A stretch of DNA of 53,974 nucleotides from Rhodococcus sp. JCM 9791 (GTDB taxonomy: Bacteria > Actinomycetota > Actinomycetes > Mycobacteriales > Mycobacteriaceae). The position numbers and the translations under genes were made by a program. The stretch is from assembly GCA_001312645.1 (NCBI GenBank), contig BBEG01000003.1, positions 1 to 53,974 of the forward strand, read 5' to 3'. Of this stretch, positions 29,829-39,234 are shown piece by piece (position 1 is the stretch's first letter; each line of letters opens with the position of its first letter). The notes under the pieces were generated by a model. The model saw only the letters and a program-made list of their open reading frames with translations. It was not told the DNA's origin and did no database searches.

Positions 29829-30774
29829 GGGCTCGTCTGCTCCTTGGGTCGAGGTATCCATAGGCGATGTCGATGACTCCGTTGGCGACGACGTAGACGG
29901 CGGCGATCACCAAGACAGCCCCTTGAACCATCGGTATGTCTCCTTGCTGCGCCGCGCGGACGATGAGCGTGCCCATTCCTGGCAGCGAGAACAAGGTCTC
30001 GACGATGACGGTGCTGCCGATCATCGAGCCGATGACGACGCCGATCATCGTGATGAGCGAGAACGAGGACGGCCGTAGCGCATCGCTGAAGAGCAATCGG
30101 GTATTCGACATGCCCTTCGCCTTCGCTACGAGGATGAAGTTCTCCTTCAATGTCGACACCAGGTCACTGCGCAGGATTCGAGTGAACATCGCCATTTCGA
30201 GCAGGCTGATGGTCAACGCGGGCAGAAAGGCGTGGTAGAGGTTCTGGCCCAGACCATCCGAGATGCGCACCCATTGCGAGCGCGGGAACCAGCCGAGGTA
30301 GTTGACCATCACCATGATCAGCAGGAGGCCGGCCAGGAAGCTGGGGACCGACAGGACGCCGAACGTGCCGGCGCTGATCACGCGGTCGATCCATCCGCCC
30401 TGGTGCCGAGCGGAGTACATCGCCAGCGGTATCGACACGGCGATCGCCATCACCAGACCCATGAGGGCCAGCTGCACGCTGACCGGAAGTGCCGCACCGA
30501 TGCTGTCGGTCACCGCGCCCTGTGGCGGAACCATCGAGTTACCCAGATCGCCCTGCAAAGCCCCCGACAGCCACCCCCAGTATCTCGTGAGGAACGGGTC
30601 GTCGAGCCCCATCGCCTCGCGAGCCTGTGCGTACTCTTCGGGCGAGCGGCCCTCACCGAGAACGGCGACCGACGGATCGCCAGGGATGAGCGATACGAGG
30701 GCGAACGTGCCGAGACTGACGATGAAAAGTACGACGACCAGTTCGATCACTTTCTCGATCACTGTTCGCGCCAC
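29821..30774 (-). CDS. ABC transporter permease, OppB/DppB-like
   Basis: Intact 317 aa. N-terminal LFIVSLGTFALVSLIPGDPS, MGLDDPFLTRYWGWLSGALQ, GDLGNSM, coupling segment ENFILVAKAKGMSNTRLLFS, and a C-terminal DPRSRR, all typical of OppB/DppB. GTG start follows GGAGG. First gene of the minus-strand importer operon; the binding protein gene is divergent 900 bp away. Confidence 0.92.
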   Translation of the reverse strand: MARTVIEKVIELVVVLFIVSLGTFALVSLIPGDPSVAVLGEGRSPEEYAQAREAMGLDDPFLTRYWGWLSGALQGDLGNSMVPPQGAVTDSIGAALPVSVQLALMGLVMAIAVSIPLAMYSARHQGGWIDRVISAGTFGVLSVPSFLAGLLLIMVMVNYLGWFPRSQWVRISDGLGQNLYHAFLPALTISLLEMAMFTRILRSDLVSTLKENFILVAKAKGMSNTRLLFSDALRPSSFSLITMIGVVIGSMIGSTVIVETLFSLPGMGTLIVRAAQQGDIPMVQGAVLVIAAVYVVANGVIDIAYGYLDPRSRRAHV

Positions 30775-30838
30775 CGTGTCACCGCCTCCTTCCTCTGTTC
30801 ATGAGTGTCCGAAGCCTGCTATCAGCTGAAGGTGAGTA

Positions 30839-30856
30839 CGTCGGATTGTCCCGACG
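30839..30856. promoter_or_regulatory. inverted repeat upstream of the permease operon
   Basis: CGTCGG (30839-30844) and CCGACG (30851-30856) with a 6-nt spacer, 65 bp upstream of the OppB-like start. Candidate operator. Confidence 0.3.
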
Positions 30857-31404
30857 GATTACATATCACTACCTGACCAGGTGCGAATCGAATGTAGCTT
30901 TCGGCATCCGTGAAGTCGGGCGCACATGTCCCACTGAATGGCATCGATTTCCTCCATCCTCGGTGAGGCGCTCGGTGTCCTCACGGGTGGCGGCAGAAGC
31001 TGTGTGCAGAGCGGACCCCGAGACGAGAATTCTGGGCCGAGGCCTCGCGATGTGACTGACGGATGACACCGCAGTACTCGGCTGCCGGTGTCGAGACCGT
31101 TCCGGCGTGAGTGTTCTCGATGATGCGCTGCCTCGCCGGAGCGGTATGGATGAAAGGCCTGGTGATCAGCGCTTTCGTTCACGGATGCGCTGGTCTCGGA
31201 CGTCTGCGGTCCGAGTGCGCCGGCAGTGGTGCCGACCGAATACTGCGGATCCGGCACCGATGACCTCAGGTGGGATTCGCGGTTGCACACGTCTTCGGCA
31301 AGTTACCTGGCGGTGGCGGTGGTATCGGTGTCGGTGGCGTTTCATCGGCCTCGGGTGCGTAGCCGTGGGTCGATTGCGGTGCCGCGGACCGTAGCTGCGG
31401 TGTT

Positions 31405-31467
31405 GTACGCAGGGGTGATGATGCGGTACGCATTGGCGATGCCGCTGTACGCATTGTCGGAATCATC
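31405..31467. repeat. three tandem 21-bp degenerate repeats
   Basis: GTACGCA occurs at 31405, 31426 and 31447, exactly 21 bp apart, with the intervening 14 bp partly conserved (TTGGCGATG-like). Spacing of two helical turns places the copies on one DNA face, as in iterated regulator sites. A degenerate coding repeat or chance cannot be excluded. Confidence 0.45.
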
Positions 31468-31558
31468 GGTTCGGCAGTGGTCTGTGATCTCAGTGGTGGC
31501 CAGGGTTGCTTTCATGGGCGAGCCGGTCGAGTTGAATTCATGAGAAAGTCAAAAATAC

Positions 31559-31569
31559 TTGTGGCACAA
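31559..31569. promoter_or_regulatory. FadR-type GntR operator candidate
   Basis: TTGTGGCACAA is a perfect palindrome around a central G and fits the TNGTNNNACNA consensus of FadR-subfamily GntR operators. It lies 120 bp upstream of the binding-protein gene. Two such regulators are encoded in the window (22583 and 38284). Confidence 0.45.
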
Positions 31570-31690
31570 CGTAATTGATGTCTAGAGTCGGCGGCGAGGC
31601 GGGCCGCGCACCGCAGGCTCACGTCATCGGCACAGGATCGACGACAGTGCTGTCAGGGCAAGGGTCGACCGTCAACCTAGGAGGTTGTTC

Positions 31691-33300
31691 ATGATTGGGA
31701 ACTCGAAGAGGGTTGGCCGAATACTGGCGATGGTCGCGGTCGGTGCCGTCGCCCTCGCCGGCTGTGCAGCCACCGACGGCTCCGACGATTCGGGTGGAGA
31801 GTCCGCATCCGAGCCCAAGGCGCTGGCCTACGGCATCGTCGGCGACCAAGGAGATGGTGGGGCGCCGGTGAAGGGTGGCACCCTCACCTTCGCTGGGCTC
31901 GCGCCGGTCACCAACCTCGATCCGACGCTGACACAGGCCACCGGCTCGACCGGTGGTACCGAGATGGCAGCCGTGTACGACGTTCTGATGCGGTTCGACA
32001 TCGAATCGCAAGCCTTCGAACCTCGGCTCGCGCAGTCGATGGAGGCGAGCGACGATCATATGACGTGGACGATGAAGCTGCGCGACGACATCACGTTCAG
32101 CGATGGAACTCCACTCGATGCCAACGCGGTCGTCGCCAGTATCGACCGGTACAACACGCAAGGTGGTGCGCACTCGCAGCTCTATGAAGAGGTCGTGACG
32201 AGCACGGAGGCAGTGGACCCGTCAACCGTCGTGTTCACCTTGAACCAGCCGTGGCGAACCTTCCCTGCCATGCTGTCGTACGGGCACGGCATGATCGTGG
32301 CGCCGACCTCTCAGCAAGGCGACACGTTCACCCCCATCGGGGCAGGCCCCTTCACAGTCGTCAGCCTGCAACCCCAGCAAGAGCTGCAGCTGGCGGCTCG
32401 TCCTGACTACTGGGGCGGTGCCCCGAACCTCGACGGTCTGAAATTCGTCGCCATCGCAGGCGACCAGCCCAAGGTCGACGCGCTCCGGACAGGCGGAATC
32501 GACATGGCATATCTCAGCAACGCCGAGACTGTGACGGCCGCACTGGAGGAATTCCCGGGTTACACAGAGGCCTTGAGTCTGAAGATGGTCGGTCAGCTGA
32601 ATGCTGCCGAGGGACGTCCGGCCGCGGATCCACGCGTCCGTCAGGCGATCGCATACGCCGTCGATCCCGAAGTGCTCGACCAACGTGTGCGTGAAGGCGA
32701 AGGAATGCCCGGCACGGAGATGTTCCAGTCGTGGTCGGAGTGGAACAGCGTCCCTGGAATCGAACCTTCGCAGGAGGAGGCCACACGACGGCTGGACGAG
32801 GCCAAAGCCGACGGGTACGACGGCAAGATCACGTTCCTCAGCGTCAACAACCCCGACTCCCAGGAATTGGCACTGGCGGTACAGGCCCAGATGAACGCCG
32901 TCGGATTCGATACCGCCGTCGAGTACGCCAGCAGCACCACCGACCTGGTCAAGCGCCGCTACGTGGACCGCGACTTCGACATGAGCTTCGGTGCGTACAG
33001 CCTCTCGGATGTGGACCCCGAGATCCGGTTGTTCAGCGCGCTGCACAGCGAATCCACGAACAACATCATGAGCTACGCCAATCCGGAGATGGACGAGCTG
33101 CTCGCCGATGTGCTGTCGGCCCCTGACGACGAAGCCAAGCGCGCCGCGCTCGGTGAGGTGCAGAGCCTCGTCAACACCGACCAGCCATTCATCGTCTGGG
33201 GCGCAGCGTGGGCTTCGTTCCGTGGGCGCCTGATGTCTATGGTGCCACTCCGTCCACCGATGGAATCATTCTGCTCGATGAGGCATTCATGACGAACTGA
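31691..33300 (+). CDS. ABC transporter substrate-binding lipoprotein, oligopeptide type (frameshifted at C-terminus)
   Basis: About 536 aa, SBP_bac_5 family. Signal peptide with lipobox ALAGC (residues about 22-26), linker rich in Ser/Asp/Gly, then GGTLTFAGLAPVTNLDPT, YDVLMRFDIESQ, MKLRDDITFSDGTPLDANAV, IGAGPFTVVS and PRVRQAIAYAVD. One base missing near 33218; the corrected C-terminus reads PDVYGATPSTDGIILLDEA. AGGAGG precedes the ATG. Delivers the ligand to the divergent permease/ATPase complex. Family members bind peptides but also heme, nickel, opines and plant-derived organics. Confidence 0.9.
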
Positions 33301-33315
33301 CACCGAACGTCGGAG

Positions 33316-33357
33316 ACGAGGCAGTCCCGGTCACTTCTGTGGCCGGGACTGCCTCGT
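33316..33357 (+). terminator. strong intrinsic-type terminator hairpin
   Basis: Arms ACGAGGCAGTCCCGG (33316-33330) and CCGGGACTGCCTCGT (33343-33357) are perfect reverse complements. The stem extends inward by four more pairs (one G-T) to a 4-nt loop, about 19 bp in all, and is followed by TTTC. It lies 15 bp after the binding-protein stop. Confidence 0.85.
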
Positions 33358-33492
33358 TTCATGCATGTTTCAGATCCCGATGTCACGGGGTGGGACTGAG
33401 CTAGTGAAACCGGCCCTGTTCCACTGCTACAACTCACATGTAGCCGACGCGCATACGTTTCGCCGAACCGAGGAAGGGGGTCGAAATACCTT

Positions 33493-34760
33493 ATGAGCAA
33501 ATCGGATTCATTGAAGGAGAATCAGGCTGATCTGGGGCGTGGCTGGCCGCGGATCGTCGACTTCTCCACTCACTTCAGCGGTCCGATGGCGAGTCGCGCG
33601 CTAGTTCAATTCGGCGCCGACGTGGTGAAGGTCGAGAACCCGCGTGGTGGAGACGGCAACCGTCAGATCGGCAATTCGTTCGGCACCACTTCGGACGTGC
33701 ACCATGCTCTCAATGCGGGCACCCGTAGCGTTGCGCTGGATGCGCGTTCTGCGGCTTGGCCACTCGCCGTCGATGCCCTTGCTCGGTGGGCCGATGTCGT
33801 GATCGTGGGCGCGCGCCCGGAGGACGCCCGCAAGCGCGGTGTGGACGTCGAGACGCTTCTGGCTGTCAACCCCGGACTGGTGTACTGCTCCGTGACCGGG
33901 TACGGCGACGACGGTCCGTGGTCGGGGATGCCGGCCCACGGCCTTCAGCCCGATGTCATGGCCGGACTCGTCGAGGTCGAGTGGCACGACGGGATGCCCC
34001 GGGTGCCGGCCTCGTACCAGGCGCACGGCACCGCGCTCGCCGGAATCTGGGCGGCCCTGGGGATCCAGGCGGCTCTTCTCAGGCGGCTGCGGGGAGGATC
34101 CGGCCAGGTTGTCACCCTCTCCATCTGGGAAGCAGCTCTGTCGTGGATGTGGCGAGAGGCGCAGGCCGGACTCAATGATCTTCCCTCCCGCCCCGACTTC
34201 CAGGCGATGGGTTCGCGCTATCGGATGTATGCCTGCAGCGATGGGCGGGTGCTGTTGGTCTGCCCCATCGAGCGCAAGTACTGGGAACGCTTCGTCGACA
34301 TCGTGGGACTTCCGGAGTCCTATCGGGCGACCGGTTCGTGGGAGCGCGGCGCCGACTACGGGGCCGACCGCGACGACGAGACCGCAGTTGTCGCACAGGC
34401 TCTCGTTGCCCGTCCAGCCCACGAGTGGGAAGCGCTCTTCGCTACCGCGGGAGTCCCTGCCGCGATGGTGCGAACCGTTCGGGAGGCGGTCGGTACCGGC
34501 CACGCCCGGCACCTCGGCGTGAGCACTCGTGTGGTCCTTGCCGAGGGCACCTACACTGCCCCTTTGACCCCGGTAGCCGTAGTCCCAGTGGACGGCGGAT
34601 ATCCGGCGTCGAAGTGATGGCCCGCCGCCGCCGGGAGCGGGGAATCGGCCTCGCCGCGGCTCCGGAACTCGGCGCCGATACCGCAGGTGTGCTCGCCGAG
34701 CTCGGACTCCACGACCTGGTAGTAGAACCCGAGACCGTACCTGCCCATCGAGCCGATTAG
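33493..34760 (+). CDS. CaiB/BaiF CoA-transferase family protein (frameshifted near C-terminus)
   Basis: Class III CoA-transferase of about 422 aa. IVDFSTHFSGPMASRALVQF, GADVVKVENPRGGDGNRQ (family signature; the position after GxDVIKVE), TRSVALDARS, LLAVNPGLVYCSVTGYG, and after a missing base near 34612, a C-terminal GADTAGVLAELGL that matches the usual family ending. The catalytic Asp is not securely assignable. It transfers CoA between carboxylic acids. First gene of the plus-strand catabolic run after the terminator. Confidence 0.88.
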
Positions 34761-34795
34761 CTCCGTCTGAACCAATCAAGGAAGAAGGAAGGTCA

Positions 34796-35962
34796 ATGCG
34801 CAAACTGTTCAGCGTCGACGATCACATCGTCGAACCGCGCGACACCTGGACTTCGCGGGTTCCCGCGCGGTTCAAGGACCGCGCCCCACGTGTTCTCGAG
34901 GACGAGAACGGTGCCGAGTTCTGGATGTATGAAGACACTCGGCATACCTACCTGGGTCTCAATGCCGTCGCCGGCAAGCCTCAGGAGGAGTGGGGCCGGG
35001 AGCCCATGCGATTCGAGGACATGATCCCGGGTTGCTATGACGCGGCTGCTCGTAAGAAGGATTTCGAGATGGCCGGAATCATGTCGAGCCTGAGCTTCCC
35101 GACACTGCCGCGGTTCGGGGGCGCTCTGTTCATCAACTTCCAGGACAAGGAACTCGCAGATTACTCAGTGAGGGCCTGGAACGACTTCATGTACGACTGG
35201 CACCTCGTTGCCCCCGAGATGTATGTGCCGATGGCAATCATCCAGCTCTGGGACATCGAAGCTGCGGTCAAGGAGATCAAGCGCAATCTTGCGCGTGGCT
35301 TCCGGGCGATCACGATTCCGGAAGAGACCAGTAACCTCGGTCTGCCGTCCTACTACACGGATTACTGGAACCCGATCTGGGAAATCTGTGAGGCCGAGGA
35401 AATTCCGGTCTGCATGCACATCGCGTCCAGTGGCTGGAAGGCGTACCGCCCGCCGGAATCGTCGGCCGCCCTCGAGATTGCCCTGAGCATGACGCAGACC
35501 ATCACCCACGCCGTCGGCATGATGTACGGACCGGTGGCCCGGAAGTACCCGAAGATCAAGCTCGTGTACTCGGAGGGTGGCATCGGTTGGGTGCCGGTCA
35601 CTCTCGAACGTGCCGACCGCCAATACGGCCTGCACAAGTACTGGGGTGACCTGGATCAGAGCTTGACGCCGTCGGAGATCTGCAAGCGCAACATGTGGTT
35701 CTGCATGATCGACGAGCCATACGGTCTGGCGAATCGTCACGAGATCGGTCTGGATCGCATCTTCTGGGAGTGCGACTACCCGCACGCCAACTGCATCTGG
35801 TCAGAGACTCAGTCGACGGTCGAGGAGCTCTTCAAGGATGTTCCTGACGACGAAGCGGAAATGATTCTCTACAAGAACGCAGAGAAGATGTTCAACTGGA
35901 CGGTCCCCGAGATTCCGGATTGGGTTCGCGACGCGCAGATCCCGACCTTGGTCTCCAAGTAA
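34796..35962 (+). CDS. amidohydrolase family protein (ACMSD-like)
   Basis: Intact 388-aa amidohydrolase_2 TIM barrel. N-terminal metal motif SVDDHIVEPRDTW (D-x-H-like), central CMHIASSG (His on strand 5), IKLVYSEGGIGW (strand 6), and C-terminal FWECDYPHANCIW carrying the conserved metal Asp. The family includes decarboxylases such as ACMSD, gamma-resorcylate decarboxylase and LigW, and hydrolases that cut C-C bonds (LigY). GGAAGG precedes the ATG. Action on a ring-fission product or aromatic acid is inferred from the neighbouring genes. Confidence 0.9.
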   Translation: MRKLFSVDDHIVEPRDTWTSRVPARFKDRAPRVLEDENGAEFWMYEDTRHTYLGLNAVAGKPQEEWGREPMRFEDMIPGCYDAAARKKDFEMAGIMSSLSFPTLPRFGGALFINFQDKELADYSVRAWNDFMYDWHLVAPEMYVPMAIIQLWDIEAAVKEIKRNLARGFRAITIPEETSNLGLPSYYTDYWNPIWEICEAEEIPVCMHIASSGWKAYRPPESSAALEIALSMTQTITHAVGMMYGPVARKYPKIKLVYSEGGIGWVPVTLERADRQYGLHKYWGDLDQSLTPSEICKRNMWFCMIDEPYGLANRHEIGLDRIFWECDYPHANCIWSETQSTVEELFKDVPDDEAEMILYKNAEKMFNWTVPEIPDWVRDAQIPTLVSK

Positions 35963-35977
35963 GAACGGAGTATTCAC

Positions 35978-38246
35978 ATGCCCGGGCCGCTCGACGGACT
36001 TCTCGTCATAGACGCCTCATGGGGGATGCCCTCCTCCATCACCTCGCTCCTGTTGGCCGACTATGGCGCGCATGTCGTGAAAGTCGAGCGGCCGGGTGGT
36101 GGTATCGATGCCACCGCTCCGGAACGCAAGATGTGGGATCGCGGCAAGTGGAGCATCGTGCTCGATCCGAGAATCCCGATGACGCAGAGACATTGCGCCA
36201 GCTGATTCGCCGTGCCGACATCTTCATCGAGTCCTACGGCATCGCACGGAGCACGGAGCTGGGCTTGGACTACGAGGATCTCCGCATCCTCAATCCACGC
36301 CTGCTTCACCTCTCCACCACTGCGTACGGGCGCTCCGGACCGTGGCGGGACCGGCCGGGTTACGACGCGCTGGTCGCCGCTCGGATGGGCTTCATGGCCG
36401 AGCAGCCGGGCCATCGCAAGGTCCGATCTTCCTGGGGCATCCGAGCATCGGATACACCACGGGCTTCCTCGGAGCCATCGGGATCCTCGCCGCACTGCGC
36501 GCCCGTCGCATCACCGGGCGCGGACAGCGCGTCGACGTCTCGATCCTCGACGGTGTGCTGGGACAGGCACCGATGAACTGGTGGTTCACCGCGAAGGACG
36601 AGTCCTACCTCGACACCGAGGAGAAAGGTCACTTCGGCCATCGCCGTGTGCTCATCGACCTGTTCGAGTGCGGAGACGGCGAGTACTTGATGGTCCACAC
36701 CGGTGGCAACGGGGCCTTCAAGGCCGCCATGGACGTTCTCGGAGTGGGAGAGCATTTCCAGACCGTCACGGACAAGGTCGAAATGGCAGTGCCGATGAAC
36801 GAGGACGAGTTCCGGATCGCGCGACACGAGGTGCCGAAGATCTGGAAGACGCGGCCGCGTGACGAATGGCTCGACTTGCTGCGCGCGCGCGACGTCGCTG
36901 TCGTTCCGGTGTTGCGGCCCGGCGAGATCCTCGAACACGAACAGGTCCGTCACGCCGATCTGGTCATGGACATGCCCGACCCCGAGTACGGATCGTTGCG
37001 GCAGGTCGCGCCGGTGATCAAGTTCTCGACCGCGATGCCGGGCCTTCCCGTGCCTGCCCCCTCCGTCGGCCTGCATCAGAAAGAACTGCCCACCCTGCTC
37101 GCACTCGAACCCAAGACCGAAGTTGCGGGAGCAAGGCTCGACCACCCGTTGTCGGGACTACGGGTCCTCGACCTCAGCCAGTTCATGGCTGCTGCGTACG
37201 GCGCGAAGTATCTTGCGGACCTCGGTGCCGACGTGATCAAGATCGAACCTCCGATCGGCGACACGATGCGTTCCCTGCCCGACCCATTCGAAGCATGTCA
37301 GCGCGGCAAACGGGCCATCGTCCTCGACCTGACGACTGAAGAAGGCAAGAGTCACTTCCTCCGTCTGGTGGATACCGCGGACGTGGTCGTGCACAACCAG
37401 CGGCCGGGCAAAGCGGAGAAACTCGGTGTCGACTACGAGTCGCTGCGCCGGCACAAGCCCGACCTCATCTATTGCTATCAGCCCGGGTGGGGCGCGGATG
37501 GCCCGTGCGCCATGGAGAAGAGTTTCGCGCCGCTGCTTTCGGCGCTGACGGGACTCATGTATGTCGCGTCGGGCACGGGCAACAAGCCGGTACGACGAGC
37601 ACGTGCGAGTGAGGACTACTACGGCGGATTCCTCGGGGCCACCGGCATCCTGATGGCATTGGAACATCGGGCCCGCACTGGCGAAGGTCAGTTCGTTCTC
37701 GCACCGCAGCTCCATGCCAGTCTGTTCGCGGTGAGCGAGCACATGACTGACGGCGAGCACAAGCCGTTGGACACCGCTCGACTCGATGCCAGGCAACTCG
37801 GGCTCTCGCCGACGTACCGTCTGTTCGAGACCGCCGACGGATGGGTCTGTGTCGCGGCTGTGGGGGAGAGCGCCCAGGGTCGCCTGCGGAGTGGACTGCA
37901 GTCGGTCGGCGCCAGCGTCAACAATCTCCGTTCCGAGGAGGCGCTGGGGGTCTCACTGGAGATATACCTGGCCACTCTCGACACACCCTCTGCAACAGAA
38001 TGGCTCGACTCGCATAGGATTGCCAACGAGGTGGCCCGGGATACGCCGTTCATGCCGGAGTTCTTCTGGCAGGAATGGGCAGTGGAGTCGGGCCACGTGT
38101 TCGAACACCTAGAGCACGCGGACTGGGGCTACATCAGGGAGGTGGGCTCGACTGTGAGGTTGTCCGAGACACCGGGTCGAAAGACCGGTCCCGGACCGAC
38201 TCTGGGAGAGCACACCGCAGAGGTTCTCGACTCTGTGCGGGCCTGA
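35978..38246 (+). CDS. double-domain CaiB/BaiF CoA-transferase (two frame breaks)
   Basis: About 756 aa carrying two CoA-transferase family III domains. Domain 1 begins LLVIDASWGMPSSITSLLLA, with ADYGAHVVKVERPGGG and LRILNPRLLHLSTTAYG; domain 2 begins near residue 390, LSGLRVLDLSQFMAAAYGAK then GADVIKIEPPIGD, KPDLIYCYQPGWG, and ends GPTLGEHTAEVLDSV. Bases are missing near 36165 (AAA run) and 36425 (GGG run). Fused double transferases are a recognised but less common form. ACGGAG precedes the ATG; it is 15 bp after the amidohydrolase, so co-transcribed. Confidence 0.9.
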
Positions 38247-38283
38247 ACTTCGCCCTGGTCGCTCGTGCGATCAGAGGAGAGAG

Positions 38284-39074
38284 ATGCCTGCTGACGAGGC
38301 TGAGAAGCCCACCCCGCGGAAGTCGGTTCGCCGCGAGCCGAATCCCACCACCATGCTGCGACGTCCGCAGAAGATGTCGGAGCACACCGCGCGCAAGGTG
38401 GTGGCCGAGATCATCGGATCGGGTCTCGGTGCCGGCGACCGGCTTCCGTCGGTGCCTTCGATGGCCGAGCAATACGGGGTGGGCTATGCCTCGGTCCGGG
38501 AAGCTCTGCGCATGCTCGAGTCGATCGGGTTGATCCAAGTGAGACCGGGGCCGAACGGGGGCCCGGTCGTCAACGATCGCGACGGCGCAGAGTTCAGTTC
38601 CGTGATCCGGCTGTATTGCCAGATCATGGGTGTCACATACCGACACATCATCGCGGCTCGGCAGGCGCTGGAGCCGATTCTGGTGCGAGAACTGGCAATC
38701 GGCGGTACCCCCGACCTTCGCGTTGCCCTGCTGGAAGCGACCAGCCACGAGATGGGCCCGGGCACCGCTTTCCGGGCGCAGGCGCGCAATTTTCACGATG
38801 TGATTGCCAGCTACTCGGCATCCAACCGGTACTCAGTCTCTTTGCTCGCGCCGTCGGCCAGATCTATCGAGAGTTCATCCGCTCGGCAGGACCCAGCATC
38901 GAGCCGGCCGACCGCCCCGAGGTCCACGCCGAACACCGTGCCATCGCCGAGGCTGTCGCAGCCGGGGACGGCGCCCGTGCCGAGGAACTCATGGCCCAGC
39001 ACATGGCCGATCTCGGGGAGTACGTCGAGACGCACTACGCGATGGCGCTGGACTCCGTCATCGAATGGGTGTGA
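38284..39074 (+). CDS. GntR family regulator, FadR/FCD type (frameshifted)
   Basis: About 263 aa. Winged helix KVVAEIIGSGLGAGDRLPS, AEQYGVGYASVREALRMLES, GLIQVRPGPNGGPVV; FCD effector domain across a missing base near 38820, with IQPVLSLFARAVGQIYREF and EHRAIAEAVAAGDGARAEEL. AGGAG precedes the ATG. Embedded in the catabolic operon, so a likely local regulator. Related to the GntR protein at 22583 (both have a long N-terminal arm before the helix-turn-helix). Confidence 0.87.
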
Positions 39075-39234
39075 GTACCGGATTTTTCATAGGTATGCAA
39101 GGGTTTTCGGATCTCGTCCGGTAGTGCGAAATTCCTGTGAAGCGGATCTCATCCAGTGGCACCTGCCCTCATGCACACACGTTCCGTGCGCCTAGTGTCC
39201 AACTATCGCGCAGCCCGGAACATCAGGAGGAAAG
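39075..39234. promoter_or_regulatory. promoter region of the oxygenase operon
   Basis: 160-bp gap before the HsaA-like gene. It includes the dyad TAGTGTCCAACTA (39193-39205) about 30 bp upstream of the start, a candidate operator for the adjacent GntR regulator. Confidence 0.35.

Larger units (their letters stand above)
30775..31690. other. 916-bp divergent intergenic region
   Basis: Separates the permease operon (minus) from its binding-protein gene (plus). No gene-like frame on either strand. It holds an inverted repeat CGTCGG-N6-CCGACG at 30839-30856, three tandem 21-bp repeats at 31405-31467 and a FadR-type operator match at 31559-31569. The length and density of signals suggest a complex regulatory region or a lost gene. 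Confidence 0.6.

Noticed and set aside
30859-31290. 143-codon minus-strand frame in the 916-bp gap
   Set aside because: Ser/Arg/Pro-rich, no start signal, no motif; likely noise.
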